Numbered from the stretch's first letter, positions 52,689 through 61,936 are shown. The stretch is DNA of 64,000 bases from JBOCEF01 sp047610385 (GCA_047610385.1 JBLGAC010000001.1:62001-126000), one strand, 5' to 3'. Notes: generated by a model from the letters alone, not told the origin. Numbers and translations: made by a program.

Positions 52689-53615
52689 TCATTCCGCCGC
52701 TTTGGGCAGCGCCGCGGCGTTCGACAGCCGCACCCGCAGACGCTTGATCCGCCGCGGGTCCGCGTCCAGCACCTCAAACTCATGCCCGTCAGGATGGGCG
52801 ATCACCTCGCCGCGCTCAGGCACCCGGCCAGCGAGCATGAAAACCAAGCCACCAAGCGTGTCGACCTCCTCGTCCAGATCGTCCGACAGCAGATCCACAC
52901 CGGCGGTTTCTTCGAAATCGGGCAGTTCCACCCGCGCGTCGGCGCTGAAGATGCCTTCGCTGATTTCGCGGAACGAGGCCTCGTCGGCCACGTCGTGCTC
53001 ATCCTCAATTTCGCCGACGATCTGCTCCAGCAGGTCCTCGATGGTCAGCAGGCCGTCGACCCCGCCATATTCATCGATCACCAACGCCAGATGCACACGC
53101 TGGCGCTGCATTTTCTGCAACAACGCGTCGATCGGCATTGAGGGCGGGGCATAAAGGATCGGCCGCAGCAGTCCGCGCAGATCGAACGCCCCCTGATCGG
53201 CACCAAAACCATAGCCCAGCGCAACGTCCTTGAGATGCACAAACCCCTGCGGATCGTCGAGCGTATCTGCATAAACCGGCAACCGAGTGTGGCGGGTGTC
53301 GCGGAACACGTCCAGCACCTCGTCGAGGGCGGCGCCGATTTCCACGCCACTGATGTCGGCGCGCGGGACCATCACGTCCACCACGCGCAGATCGCGCAGC
53401 TTGCGCACGTTCACCAACATCTCACGCTCGCCCGCAGCGCGGTCAGCCTCGGCCTGCTTGGCCTCAGGCGCGCCGTCTTCTGGCGCGGGCACGGGCGCGT
53501 CTTCCGGGCCCAGCCCGAAGATGCGCGCGATCAACGAAGGTCGACTGGCGCCTTCGTCATCTTCGGCGCCATGGCTTTGATCAGCCCCTGCGCCGGAATT
53601 CCCGTCAGTCTGCAT
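52689..53615 (-). CDS. corC: CorC/HlyC-type CBS-domain protein
   Basis: 308 aa. Two CBS domains (about 65-190: VVDVMVPRADISGVE, RLPVYADTLDDPQGFVHLKDV and ALVIDEYGGVDGLLTIEDLLEQ) and a C-terminal CorC_HlyC (transporter-associated) domain (about 205-300). No DUF21 membrane region, so this is the short CorC form. CorC is linked to Mg/Co efflux in enterobacteria, but the precise role here is uncertain. Its start overlaps the ybeY 3' end by 11 bp. Confidence 0.9.
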   Translation of the reverse strand: MQTDGNSGAGADQSHGAEDDEGASRPSLIARIFGLGPEDAPVPAPEDGAPEAKQAEADRAAGEREMLVNVRKLRDLRVVDVMVPRADISGVEIGAALDEVLDVFRDTRHTRLPVYADTLDDPQGFVHLKDVALGYGFGADQGAFDLRGLLRPILYAPPSMPIDALLQKMQRQRVHLALVIDEYGGVDGLLTIEDLLEQIVGEIEDEHDVADEASFREISEGIFSADARVELPDFEETAGVDLLSDDLDEEVDTLGGLVFMLAGRVPERGEVIAHPDGHEFEVLDADPRRIKRLRVRLSNAAALPKAAE

Positions 53616-54204
53616 CGGTCCCTTCCATCAGTGACGGCGCATCATCGCCGTCCGTCGTCTCATACGGATCATGCAGGCCCATGGCGCGCATGGCGTCCTG
53701 CTCAAGCCCCTCCATCACAGCGGCGTCGGAGTCCGATATATGATCATATCCCAGACAGTGAAGGGTTCCATGCAAGATCAGGTGCGTCAGATGCGCAGAA
53801 AGCGCAATGCCCCGCGCGCGCGCCTCACTGGCACAGACCCCGTAGGCAAGCGCGAGGTCCCCGATGTCCTCAGCCTCCTCGCCCGGCATCAGGCGCGGCG
53901 CGGGGGGCGCGGGGGGGCGAGCGCCGGGCGCGTCGGGGGCCAGATCATGGGCGGGCCAGGACAGCACGTTGGTCGGGCCGGCCTTGCCGCGATGGTCGCG
54001 GTTCAGGTCCGCGATTTCATCATCCGAGGCAAACAGGATGCTGACCGCGCGTCCCTCAGGCGCCACCCCGGCCGCGGCAAAGGCGGCGGCGCATGCGCGC
54101 GCGGCGACCGATTCGAGATCAGCAACCTCATCCCAAGCGCTGTCTTCGACCGCGGCAGAGATCTGCGGAAACTGACCCATATCAACAGGTTGGGCGCCGA
54201 TCAC
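53605..54204 (-). CDS. ybeY: Endoribonuclease YbeY (rRNA maturation)
   Basis: Zinc RNase acting in 16S rRNA 3' processing and ribosome quality control. 199 aa from the ATG at 54204, which overlaps the phoH stop by four bases. The metal motif HLILHGTLHCLGYDH is complete. A Pro/Ala-rich insertion (about 93-110) lengthens the loop before it, and the C-terminus has an acidic tail (TTDGDDAPSLMEGTDAD). Confidence 0.95.
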   Translation of the reverse strand: MIGAQPVDMGQFPQISAAVEDSAWDEVADLESVAARACAAAFAAAGVAPEGRAVSILFASDDEIADLNRDHRGKAGPTNVLSWPAHDLAPDAPGARPPAPPAPRLMPGEEAEDIGDLALAYGVCASEARARGIALSAHLTHLILHGTLHCLGYDHISDSDAAVMEGLEQDAMRAMGLHDPYETTDGDDAPSLMEGTDAD

Positions 54205-55274
54205 CGGGAAGTTCCCGGCGCCGGGCCCCGATCAGTGGCATAGGCCCGGATGACCTTGGCCACCATCGGATGACGCACCACGTCGGCGGCGGTGAAGTGC
54301 ACAAAGCGGATGCCGTCCACGTCGCTGAGCACCCGTTCAGCCGTCACCAGCCCCGACTGCACACCCCGCGGCAGGTCGATCTGCGTCACGTCGCCAGTGA
54401 TCGCCATGCGCGATCCCTCACCCATGCGCGTCAGGAACATCTTCATCTGCATTTCGGTGGTGTTCTGCGCCTCGTCCAGAATCACAAAGGCGTTGGCCAG
54501 CGTGCGTCCGCGCATGAAGGCCAGCGGCGCGATCTCAATGCGGCCTTCTTCGATGTATTTCTGGACCTGCCGGGGCGGGATCAGATCGTTCAGCGAATCA
54601 TACAGGGGCTGCATGTAGGGATCGATCTTTTCCTTCATGTCGCCGGGCAGAAAGCCAAGGCGTTCGCCTGCCTCAACCGCCGGGCGTGACAGGATGATCC
54701 GGTCCACATGACCTTCGATGAACATCGACACCGCGGCGGCGACGGCCAGATAGGTCTTGCCGGTGCCCGCGGGGCCAATGCCAAAGATCAGTTCATCCAT
54801 GAACAATCCACGGACATAGGCGGCCTGGGCAGGGGTGCGCGGCTCCACCGTTTTGCGCCCAGTGCGGATTGCCATCGCGCCGCCAGCGAACATTTCCAGC
54901 TGGTCGCGCTTGGGCGCTGGGCCTGCGGCGTCGGCCACGCCGAACCGAAGCGCGGCGTCCACATCCGCAACCTCCAGCCCACGGCCATCTTCAAGCCTGC
55001 GCCACAGGGCGGTCAGCGCGTCGGCCGCACGGCCCCGCGCGTCAGGGTCGCCATGGACGGCAAGCTTGTTGCCCCGCCGCGCGATCACCGCGCCGGTGGC
55101 TTTTTCAACCCGGACCAGATTGGCATCATGGGCGCCGCACAGGTCCAGCAGCAGACGGTTGTCAGGAAATTCGAGCACCGTCTCAGGCAACGCCTTTTCG
55201 GCGCGCGCGGCGGGTGCGGTCGACGACACCGGCATGACAGGCTGCGGGTCATCAGACAGTGGGCTTTGCGCCAA
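54201..55274 (-). CDS. phoH: PhoH-family ATPase
   Basis: 357 aa. N-terminal KH-like region (about 30-100), then the PhoH domain with Walker A GIGPAGTGKTYLAVAAAV and Walker B AFVILDEAQNTTEMQMKMF. PhoH-like proteins are predicted RNA helicases/NTPases and are encoded next to ybeY throughout bacteria. The first 25 residues are low-complexity, so an internal start cannot be excluded. Confidence 0.95.
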   Translation of the reverse strand: MAQSPLSDDPQPVMPVSSTAPAARAEKALPETVLEFPDNRLLLDLCGAHDANLVRVEKATGAVIARRGNKLAVHGDPDARGRAADALTALWRRLEDGRGLEVADVDAALRFGVADAAGPAPKRDQLEMFAGGAMAIRTGRKTVEPRTPAQAAYVRGLFMDELIFGIGPAGTGKTYLAVAAAVSMFIEGHVDRIILSRPAVEAGERLGFLPGDMKEKIDPYMQPLYDSLNDLIPPRQVQKYIEEGRIEIAPLAFMRGRTLANAFVILDEAQNTTEMQMKMFLTRMGEGSRMAITGDVTQIDLPRGVQSGLVTAERVLSDVDGIRFVHFTAADVVRHPMVAKVIRAYATDRGPAPGTSR

Positions 55275-55381
55275 GGAAGCTCCTTTTCAGGCTCCACTGC
55301 CGGGACGTGAGGTCCGTTCCGGCCGGATAATCAACCGTGGCCCAAGCCGCACCACACGGCAAGAGCGAAGCGGCCGCAGGC

Positions 55382-55852
55382 TCAGCTGTCGCGGCGCAAG
55401 GTCCATGGCAGCGCGGCGATGTCCACACCGTCTTCGACCAGCGCGCGGGCCTCGTCCAGCGTGGCACGGCCATAGATCGCGCGTTCATCCGCATCACCGT
55501 CATGGATCGCGCGGGCCACGGTGGCAAAGCTGTCTCCGACATTCTCGGCGCTTGCCTCAATGCGGGCGCGCAGTTCGCGCAGCGCCGCTTCGGCAGGGCC
55601 GGACGGGGCGGATAGCAGGGTTTCGGACGCAGGCGCGTCAGCAGGTCGGACCGGCGCGGACCCGGGCGGCGGCGATGCGGGCACGCCGCGGGTCGACACA
55701 GCCGGGGCCATGATCGACTTTTCCACATCCGCGCTGCCGCAGACTGAGCAGCTCAGATGCCCCGCGCCCTTCAGCCGTTCAAACGCGTCGCCGGACTGAA
55801 ACCAGCTTTCGAACCGGTGCCCGTCCCGGCATTTCAAGGCGTATCGGATCAT
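55382..55852 (-). CDS. DUF1178 family protein
   Basis: 156 aa. The N-terminal zinc-ribbon-like part has MIRYALKCRDGHRFESWFQS and the CSVCGS pair, typical of the family (also called regulatory-protein-like in FmdB-type ribbons). The C-terminal part (about 85-150) includes FATVARAIHDGDADERAIYG. Function unknown. It precedes phoH after a 107-bp gap. Confidence 0.88.
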   Translation of the reverse strand: MIRYALKCRDGHRFESWFQSGDAFERLKGAGHLSCSVCGSADVEKSIMAPAVSTRGVPASPPPGSAPVRPADAPASETLLSAPSGPAEAALRELRARIEASAENVGDSFATVARAIHDGDADERAIYGRATLDEARALVEDGVDIAALPWTLRRDS

Positions 55853-56002
55853 GCAGATCGCTCCCGCTCGGTGCTCCGCATTCTAGGTATATGACGATTT
55901 AGTAAAGACAATCCTGCTTCGCTGCATCGCCGGGGTCATGCTACATCGCTGGATCGGCCCTGTCCCGGGGCCCAGCCGCGCAGAAGCGCAGAAGATCCCG
56001 CC

Positions 56003-57319
56003 TTGCCCCGCGTCACGTCCTTGCAGCTGATCCCCGCGCTTTTTTCCGCAGGGGGCGCGATCGCGGCCTCAGGCGCAGGGGCGGGACCGGCCGCGCAGGC
56101 CGCCGCCGCCGCCGCAGCCCTGGCCTGTGGCCTGTTGGCCGCCCGCACACTGGGCGCAAAGCGCAGTGACGCCGCCGCTGAGGTGGTCGAGACCGTGCGC
56201 GCCGCCGAACTGCGCGCCGCCATTGCTCGGGCGGACGCCGCTGAGCGGTCGGTTGATCTGGGACGGCGCGTGTTGGCCCGCCTGCCCCAGCCCTTGTTGC
56301 TGATGGACGCCGCCGGGCGCGTCATCTACGCGAACCCCGCCGCGCACACGCTGTTTGAACGGCTGCGCATGGGGGAGCATTTTTCGATGAGCTTTCGCAA
56401 CCCAGATTTCCTTGACGCGCTTGCGGACGCGCTTGATGGCGGTCCGGCCCGCAGCATCGACGCTACCTTGCATGGCGACCGGGGCCGCGCGCTTAACGCC
56501 CATCTTGACGGCGTGATTGCTGAGGGCGAGGACCCCCGCGCACGCCACATCCTGTGCCTGTTTGAGGACCGATCCCAGGCCATGCAGGCCATCCGCATGC
56601 GCACTGACTTCATCGCCAATGCCAGCCATGAACTGCGCACGCCGCTTGCGTCAATCCGTGGGTTCATCGAAACCATCCAAGGCCCCGCGCGCAACGATCC
56701 TGAGGCGCGAGACCGGTTTTTAGGCATCATGCAGACCCAAGCGGAACGGATGCAGCGGCTGGTGGACGATCTTCTGTCGCTCAACCGCATTGAGATGAAC
56801 CAGCATGTGCGCCCCGATCAGCAGGAGCGTTTGGGGACCCTCGCCCGTGAAATCGTCGCAGCGCTGGACCCCGTGGCCCGTGAGCGCGGCACCGTGATCG
56901 AGGCCGCCGACATGGCCGCCGGGCCGCTGGTGCGCGGCGACCGCGATCAGCTGAGCCAAGCGCTGGGCAACCTGATCGAGAACGCGCTGAAATACGGCGG
57001 CGGCAAGCCGGTGCGGGTGTTCCCCGCCGCGCCCACCGCCGACCGGCCCGGCATGGTCGGCCTGACCGTCGCCGATCAGGGCGAGGGGATCGCCCGTAAG
57101 CACCTGCCCAGGTTGACTGAGCGGTTCTACCGCGTGTCCGTGAAGCGCAGCCGCGACCAAGGCGGCACCGGGCTGGGGTTGGCCATCGTCAAGCACATCA
57201 TGGCGCGCCATCGCGGGGACCTGACCATCGAAAGCAAGCTGGAGGTGGGCAGCGCCTTCACCCTGTGGCTGCCATCCGCTGAGGCGTGGGAGACCCCAAC
57301 GCCGCACGCCGACAGATGA
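56003..57319 (+). CDS. PhoR-like sensor histidine kinase
   Basis: 438 aa from a TTG at 56003; no earlier ATG or GTG gives a better start, so the N-terminus is uncertain. Two hydrophobic segments (about 8-25 and 30-46) are followed by a PAS-like region (LLMDAAGRVIYANPAAHTLF), a HisKA domain with the phospho-acceptor His in NASHELRTPLASIRGF, and a HATPase with NLIENALKYGGG and GGTGLGLAIVKHIMARH. This is the PhoR layout (phosphate starvation), but the partner phoB and the pst genes are not adjacent, so the signal is inferred. Convergent with gcrA. Confidence 0.85.
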   Translation: MPRVTSLQLIPALFSAGGAIAASGAGAGPAAQAAAAAAALACGLLAARTLGAKRSDAAAEVVETVRAAELRAAIARADAAERSVDLGRRVLARLPQPLLLMDAAGRVIYANPAAHTLFERLRMGEHFSMSFRNPDFLDALADALDGGPARSIDATLHGDRGRALNAHLDGVIAEGEDPRARHILCLFEDRSQAMQAIRMRTDFIANASHELRTPLASIRGFIETIQGPARNDPEARDRFLGIMQTQAERMQRLVDDLLSLNRIEMNQHVRPDQQERLGTLAREIVAALDPVARERGTVIEAADMAAGPLVRGDRDQLSQALGNLIENALKYGGGKPVRVFPAAPTADRPGMVGLTVADQGEGIARKHLPRLTERFYRVSVKRSRDQGGTGLGLAIVKHIMARHRGDLTIESKLEVGSAFTLWLPSAEAWETPTPHADR

Positions 57320-57326
57320 AACGCGA

Positions 57327-57360
57327 ACGGGCCCGCGCTCCGGCCGGAGCGCGGGCCCGT
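57327..57360. terminator. 34-bp perfect palindrome between phoR-like gene and gcrA
   Basis: ACGGGCCCGCGCTCCGG and its exact complement lie back to back with no spacer, eight bases after the kinase stop and 18 bases from the gcrA stop. Its position suits a shared terminator; there is no T-tract on either side. Confidence 0.6.
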
Positions 57361-57377
57361 GCGTGCCGAAACGCCAA

Positions 57378-58064
57378 TCAGCGAGAGCGGCTGCGGTCGC
57401 GACGTGCGCTCATGGGCTGGAAGGCGACGGCCACATGGTCCTCGCAATAGGGCTTGCCCGGCTGGCTCTGCAATCCGCAGAAATAGAAATCATCGGTTGC
57501 CGGATCGCCCAGGGGCCATTTGCAGGTCCGCTCGGTCAATTGCAGCAGCGACAGACGCCGCGCGCGCTTTTCCACCGCGGCAAGCGAGCGTCGCGCCTCC
57601 TCAGGAACATCGCCGCTCAGATGCGTGCCGGCGGCGCTGCTGGTCGGGATCAGCGTCGGCGCGGTCGGATCGTTGGAACTGCCGCCACCCGACGACTGCA
57701 CGGGTGCGGGCACCGGCGCCGGTTCGGGCGCAGGCACGGGGACCGGCGCGGGACGCGGGGCCGGGGCGACCGCCACGGGCGCGGGGGCCGGGCGCGGCGT
57801 CGGCGCAGGTTCCGGCGCGGGCGCAGGTTCCGGCGTCGCCACCACAGTTTCAGGCGCAGCGCCCGCAGCCACAGCGCCCACAGCCGCCACACCGTCCTTG
57901 ACCGCGCCACGCGCGCCGGTACGGTTCGACAGACCGAGGCGATGCACCTTGCCGATCACAGCGTTGCGGGTGACCCCGCCCAACGCTTTCGCAATCTGGC
58001 TGGCGCTTTTGCCTTCGTTCCACATGGCCTTGAGGGCCTCGACGCGCTCATCCGTCCAGGACAT
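57378..58064 (-). CDS. gcrA: GcrA cell-cycle regulator
   Basis: Transcription factor of alphaproteobacteria; in Caulobacter it binds RNA polymerase sigma-70 holoenzyme and responds to adenine methylation at GANTC sites. 228 aa from the ATG at 58064. N-terminal HTH SWTDERVEALKAMWNEGKSA then KALGGVTRNAVIGKVHRLGL is classic. The middle (about 65-160) is a long Pro/Ala/Val/Glu repeat linker. The C-terminal sigma-interacting segment has CKWPLGDPATDDFYFCG and GKPYCEDHV. Confidence 0.95.
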   Translation of the reverse strand: MSWTDERVEALKAMWNEGKSASQIAKALGGVTRNAVIGKVHRLGLSNRTGARGAVKDGVAAVGAVAAGAAPETVVATPEPAPAPEPAPTPRPAPAPVAVAPAPRPAPVPVPAPEPAPVPAPVQSSGGGSSNDPTAPTLIPTSSAAGTHLSGDVPEEARRSLAAVEKRARRLSLLQLTERTCKWPLGDPATDDFYFCGLQSQPGKPYCEDHVAVAFQPMSARRDRSRSR

Positions 58065-58352
58065 CGGTCGCGCTCCTTGCATGAAAGCAATTTCGGCAGG
58101 CGCGCGGGGATCTTTGCCGCACGCCGCCGGGGTCTGCGGCGCCGCCAAGGGCGCGCCGACCGCTGGGATCTGAAGCGCGCATTGTATCTGCCACGGCGGC
58201 GGAGGCAAGCGGCTGCGCGTGCCCCCGTCGTCGCGGGCACCGATCAACACGCCGTGGCGGCCAAAATCGCCCCCACCGCGCGCTGCCCGACTGGCCAAAC
58301 CCTCCCGTTTGCCCCATGTCATGGGGCTGCAAAAGGATCAGGAGCCACCCCC

Positions 58353-59165
58353 ATGCCCGCAACGCCCCCCGCCGCCGCCTTTGGCGCCCGCCGCTTTGGC
58401 CGCTGGAACGTGCTTGGGACCTGGACCCTGTGTGAGCGTGAGGTGCGGCGCTTCACCAATGTCTGGACCCAGACGCTGCTGGCGCCCATCGCAACGGCGG
58501 CGCTGTTCATGGCGGTGTTCTCATTGGCGCTGGGCGCGCGCAGGGGCGAGGTGGACGGCGTGCCGTTCATCGCGTTCCTGGCGCCCGGCATCGTGATGAT
58601 GACGGTGATCCAGAACGCGTTCGCGAACACGTCGTCGTCAATCATGATATCGAAAATTCAGGGCAACATCGTCGACACGCTGATGCCGCCTTTGTCCGCG
58701 ACCGAATTGCTGATCGGCTTTTCGTTCGGGGGCGTGGCGCGCGGCATGTCGGTGGCGCTGGCGGCAGGATCAGTGGCCTTCATCGCGGCGGGCGTGACCC
58801 CCGCGCATCCGCTGTGGCTGATCTGGTTCGCCTTTGCGGGCGGCATCATCATGTCGCTGGTCGGCGTGATCGCCGCAGTGGTGGCCGAAAAATTCGATCA
58901 GATGAGCGCGATCACCAATTTCATCGTCACGCCGCTGAGCTTTCTGTCAGGCACGTTTTATTCGGTGTCGTCCCTGCCCGCCGGCTTTCAGGCGGTCAGC
59001 CGCATGAACCCGATTTTTTACCTGATCGACGGGTTCCGGTTTGGCGCGCTCGGGGTATCGGACGCGTCTCCTTGGGTCGGGTTCGCGGTCACGGCAGGGC
59101 TGATGGCCGCGCTTTGGGCGGTGTGCTGGCGGATCCTGTCCACTGGCTGGCGCCTGAAAAGCTGA
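58353..59165 (+). CDS. ABC-2 type transporter permease
   Basis: 270 aa from the ATG at 58353, ten bases after GGAG. Six membrane helices with the ABC2_membrane pattern (EREVRRFTNVWTQTLLAPI at the start, FLAPGIVMMTVIQNAFANTS, and the conserved FLSGTFYSVSSLPAGFQAV loop before helix six). It resembles YadH-like permeases. No ATP-binding subunit is adjacent; it must be elsewhere. The substrate is unknown. Divergent from gcrA with a 288-bp gap in which I see no further gene. Confidence 0.9.
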   Translation: MPATPPAAAFGARRFGRWNVLGTWTLCEREVRRFTNVWTQTLLAPIATAALFMAVFSLALGARRGEVDGVPFIAFLAPGIVMMTVIQNAFANTSSSIMISKIQGNIVDTLMPPLSATELLIGFSFGGVARGMSVALAAGSVAFIAAGVTPAHPLWLIWFAFAGGIIMSLVGVIAAVVAEKFDQMSAITNFIVTPLSFLSGTFYSVSSLPAGFQAVSRMNPIFYLIDGFRFGALGVSDASPWVGFAVTAGLMAALWAVCWRILSTGWRLKS

Positions 59166-59200
59166 CGGGGTGGCCCGAACCGGCCGCCCCGCGGGCAACA

Positions 59201-59803
59201 TCAGACCCGGTGGCGGCGCAGGGCCAGCAGCCCGCCCAGACCTGCCAGCAGCATCGGCGCCGCGGCGGGCAGCGGCACGGCCGCGGCGCAGGAGCTTTAG
59301 AGCGTAAACGTTCCTTCCTCCCACCCAGCGAGCGAAGCGCGGAAGTTCGAATTGTTTTGCTCATTGTAATCGAGGTCGAAATTGTTCGACCACGGCTTCG
59401 CAAGACTCAGCCACGCCATGGGCAGCGCCTCGGGAAAGGCGAAAGTCGGCGCGGAGTTGTAAAGGCAGTGCAGGTCGCCAGCGCTGGCGAAGAAGCCGGT
59501 GACCGAATCGGCGGCTTTTGAAAAGCCGTTGGTGTTCCAAAGCCCAGCGACGCCGCTGTAGACCGCCGTGCCGACAACCCCGCCGATGAATTCGACATGG
59601 ATGCCGATCTTGTCCGCCAACATCGCGTCGCTGTTTGCCCAGACCATTTCAGGCATTTCGCCCGCACCGGTTTCAAAATCAGTTCACTGGGACGTCATGC
59701 CCATGCCATCCCGCGTGGCGGGCGCCGCAGCCGCGCCCGTGGTGACAAGCGCAACGACGGATGCTGCGAGCGCGAAAATTGGCTTCTTGGCTGAAGTATT
59801 CAA
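59201..59803 (-). pseudogene. VPLPA-CTERM surface protein gene with two in-frame stop codons
   Basis: From a TTG at 59803 (AGGA seven bases upstream) one frame reads a signal peptide (NTSAKKPIFALAASVVALVT, ending GAAAAP), then TGA at codon 40 (59684-59686), then TDFETGAGEMPEMVWANSD and 120 more residues, then TAA at codon 169 (59297-59299), and finally SSCAAAVPLPAAAPMLLAG and LRRHRV before the real end at 59201. The frame is otherwise intact across all 201 codons, and the sorting signal matches the VPLPA type seen in the two genes at 33-34.5 kb. Two point changes explain the damage. Loss is probably recent; stop-codon readthrough is a less likely alternative. Confidence 0.82.
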
Positions 59804-59947
59804 TTTGGCATCCTATAGCACGCACAATCTGGCGTTAAAATTGTGGTAACTCAGATGAGCGGTTGTGGAATTAGGGCTTCCAAATTGATATCTCAAGCAG
59901 GTCTTCATGCGGTATTTACGCTGCGCACACAGTCCCGCCCCCCAACG

Positions 59948-59980
59948 CAAACGCGCCGCCCAATCTCTCGGGCGGCGCGC
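59948..59980 (-). terminator. Terminator of the ectoine operon
   Basis: Perfect 10-bp stem (59952-59961 with 59970-59979) and an eight-base loop, followed on the minus strand by TTTGCGTT, about 27 bp after the ask stop. Confidence 0.7.
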
Positions 59981-60006
59981 TTGGTTTTGCAAATCTTTGA
60001 CGTGGA

Positions 60007-61443
60007 TCAGGCGGCGCGGCGCAGGTCTGCATTGGTCTTGGCGTCCCGCTCAACCAATTCGGCATGCAGCGCGCGGATCGCATCGTCGCGCCGGTCGCAC
60101 GGGACCAGCAGCATGATGTCGATGCCGCGCCCGTTTTCCTGCGCGGCGACCACGTCGATCCCGGCGGCATCAAGCGCGGTCAGCGCCCGGCGCAGCGGCC
60201 CGAGACCCGACAATTCGCGCCCGATCGCGCTGACCAGCCCCAGACGGCGCGCACGGATGCGCGCTGAGGGGAACGCGTCCTTGATGTCGGCGGACACGCG
60301 GCGCACCCGCTTCAACGACCCCTGCACATAATGGGTGATGGTGTTGGCGTTCGACGATTTGGCGACGATCCACACCTTGTGCCGCGTCAGGGCCTTGAGG
60401 ATTTCGGCGTCGTAGCCCTTTACCCCAACCATGTCCTGCTCAAAGACCTCCAGCTCAGTGACATCAAGACCGGTGACCATTTCAACCCGCGCCGGGCCGC
60501 CCTGTTCAGCGTCGATCAAGGTGCCGGGGTCTTCGGGTTCAAAGGCGTTGGCGACGCGCAGGGGAATGCCCGCCTGGCGCAGGGTCTTGGCGGCGCGGGG
60601 GTGGATCGCCTCCATCCCCAGATTGGAAAGCTGGTCGGCCACGTCATAATTGGTGCGGCCGATTTTGCGCACATTGTCAGCGCCCACGACCTTGGGATCG
60701 GCCGAGGACAGGTGGAATTCTTTGTGGATCACCGCCTCCACCGCGCCGGTCTGGGCGGCAATGCGGCTGAACGTGACCTCAGAATACCCGCGGTCATAGG
60801 TGCTGACCAAGCCTTCGCGGCATTGGGCATACCCGGTGACGATGGGCAATTCACAGACCAGATCCAGATGGGCAAACGCATTGTCGATCCGCTGCGCGAG
60901 ATCAGGCGCGCCTTCGTCCCGCCAGCCCGACAGGTCAACAAAATGCGCGTTGATCCCACGGCGGCGCAGGATCAGCGCGGCAATGTGCGCCGAATGCGCC
61001 TCGCCCAGCCCTGACAGCAATTCGCGCACCGTCATCAGATGCTCGTCCAGCTTGAAATGACCGTAGGAGCACAGACGCCCAAGATCGATCAGGCAGTTGC
61101 GGGCACCTTCAATGCGTTCACGCACGAAACCGTCAGCCACGCGGCGATCCGTTGGGTCATCCACAAGACGTTCATTCACCTTCAGCATCGCGGCGGCGGC
61201 GGCGTCAAGCGCGTCCATCCATTCACCGGCACCGTCGCCGCCCGCAAAGGCACCGAACACGCCAGGCGCACCGGTCTTTTTGTTCTCCAGCAGCTTGTCG
61301 GTGATGCCGCCAAAGGCCGAGACGACGAAGATGCGGCCATAAAGCCCCGCACCTTCGCGCCCACCGATGAACAACGTGTCAACAAGTTCGTCGAGACGGC
61401 TCATGGACGAGCCACCGATTTTTTCAACTGAATGCTTGGTCAT
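60007..61443 (-). CDS. ask: Aspartate kinase of the ectoine operon type
   Basis: Phosphorylates aspartate to feed L-aspartate semialdehyde into ectoine synthesis. 478 aa from the ATG at 61443 (MTKHSVEKIGGSSMSRLDE). The N-terminal kinase motif VEKIGGSSMS and VVSAFGGITDKLLE, the central GRTNYDVADQLSNLGMEAIHP and C-terminal ACT domains are those of the Ask_Ect subclass, which is usually released from normal feedback control. Fourth gene of ectABC-ask. Confidence 0.95.
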   Translation of the reverse strand: MTKHSVEKIGGSSMSRLDELVDTLFIGGREGAGLYGRIFVVSAFGGITDKLLENKKTGAPGVFGAFAGGDGAGEWMDALDAAAAAMLKVNERLVDDPTDRRVADGFVRERIEGARNCLIDLGRLCSYGHFKLDEHLMTVRELLSGLGEAHSAHIAALILRRRGINAHFVDLSGWRDEGAPDLAQRIDNAFAHLDLVCELPIVTGYAQCREGLVSTYDRGYSEVTFSRIAAQTGAVEAVIHKEFHLSSADPKVVGADNVRKIGRTNYDVADQLSNLGMEAIHPRAAKTLRQAGIPLRVANAFEPEDPGTLIDAEQGGPARVEMVTGLDVTELEVFEQDMVGVKGYDAEILKALTRHKVWIVAKSSNANTITHYVQGSLKRVRRVSADIKDAFPSARIRARRLGLVSAIGRELSGLGPLRRALTALDAAGIDVVAAQENGRGIDIMLLVPCDRRDDAIRALHAELVERDAKTNADLRRAA

Positions 61444-61518
61444 GCCATTTTCCGGGTGCTCACGCATCCCGGCCCTGTGCTGTCCGTGTGCTGTGCGTCC
61501 GAAGGATGGGGGCGTGGG

Positions 61519-61911
61519 TCAGGCCGTGTTTTCGGCCGGCGCATAAGATCCGTCTTCGCGGTGAACTTCGGTCCCGGTGACGGGCGGGTTGAAGCAGCAG
61601 GCGAACACGCATTCGGTGGTGCAGCGCAGGGTGTGATGGTCGTGCAGGTTCAGCGCGTACATCACGCCGGGGCGGATCTGGTGGACCTCGCCAGTGGCCA
61701 GATCTTCGATCTCGCCAGTGCCTGAGATGCAGTACACGCTTTCAAAGTGGTTCTTGTAGTGGAACGTGTGCTCAGACCCCGCATCGATCGTGGTGATGTG
61801 AAAGCTGAAGCCCATGGCGTCGTCGGCCAGCAGCATGCGCACGGAATTCCAGCGCGCGTCTTCAACCTTACGGTCAGTGTTTTTGGCTTCGTGAAAATCA
61901 CGGATGATCAT
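61519..61911 (-). CDS. ectC: L-ectoine synthase
   Basis: Cupin enzyme closing N-gamma-acetyl-diaminobutyrate to ectoine. 130 aa, standard length. Starts MIIRDFHEAKNTDRKVEDA; the metal-site region GSEHTFHYKNHFESVYCISG and RPGVMYALNLHDHHTLR are intact. 75 bp upstream of ask. Confidence 0.97.
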   Translation of the reverse strand: MIIRDFHEAKNTDRKVEDARWNSVRMLLADDAMGFSFHITTIDAGSEHTFHYKNHFESVYCISGTGEIEDLATGEVHQIRPGVMYALNLHDHHTLRCTTECVFACCFNPPVTGTEVHREDGSYAPAENTA

Positions 61912-61936
61912 GTGGTGGTCCTTTCGGAAATGGCGC

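Noticed and set aside
57690..57850. Pro/Ala/Val/Glu repeats in gcrA as an unusual feature
   Set aside because: A low-complexity linker between the HTH and the C-terminal domain is common in GcrA proteins.
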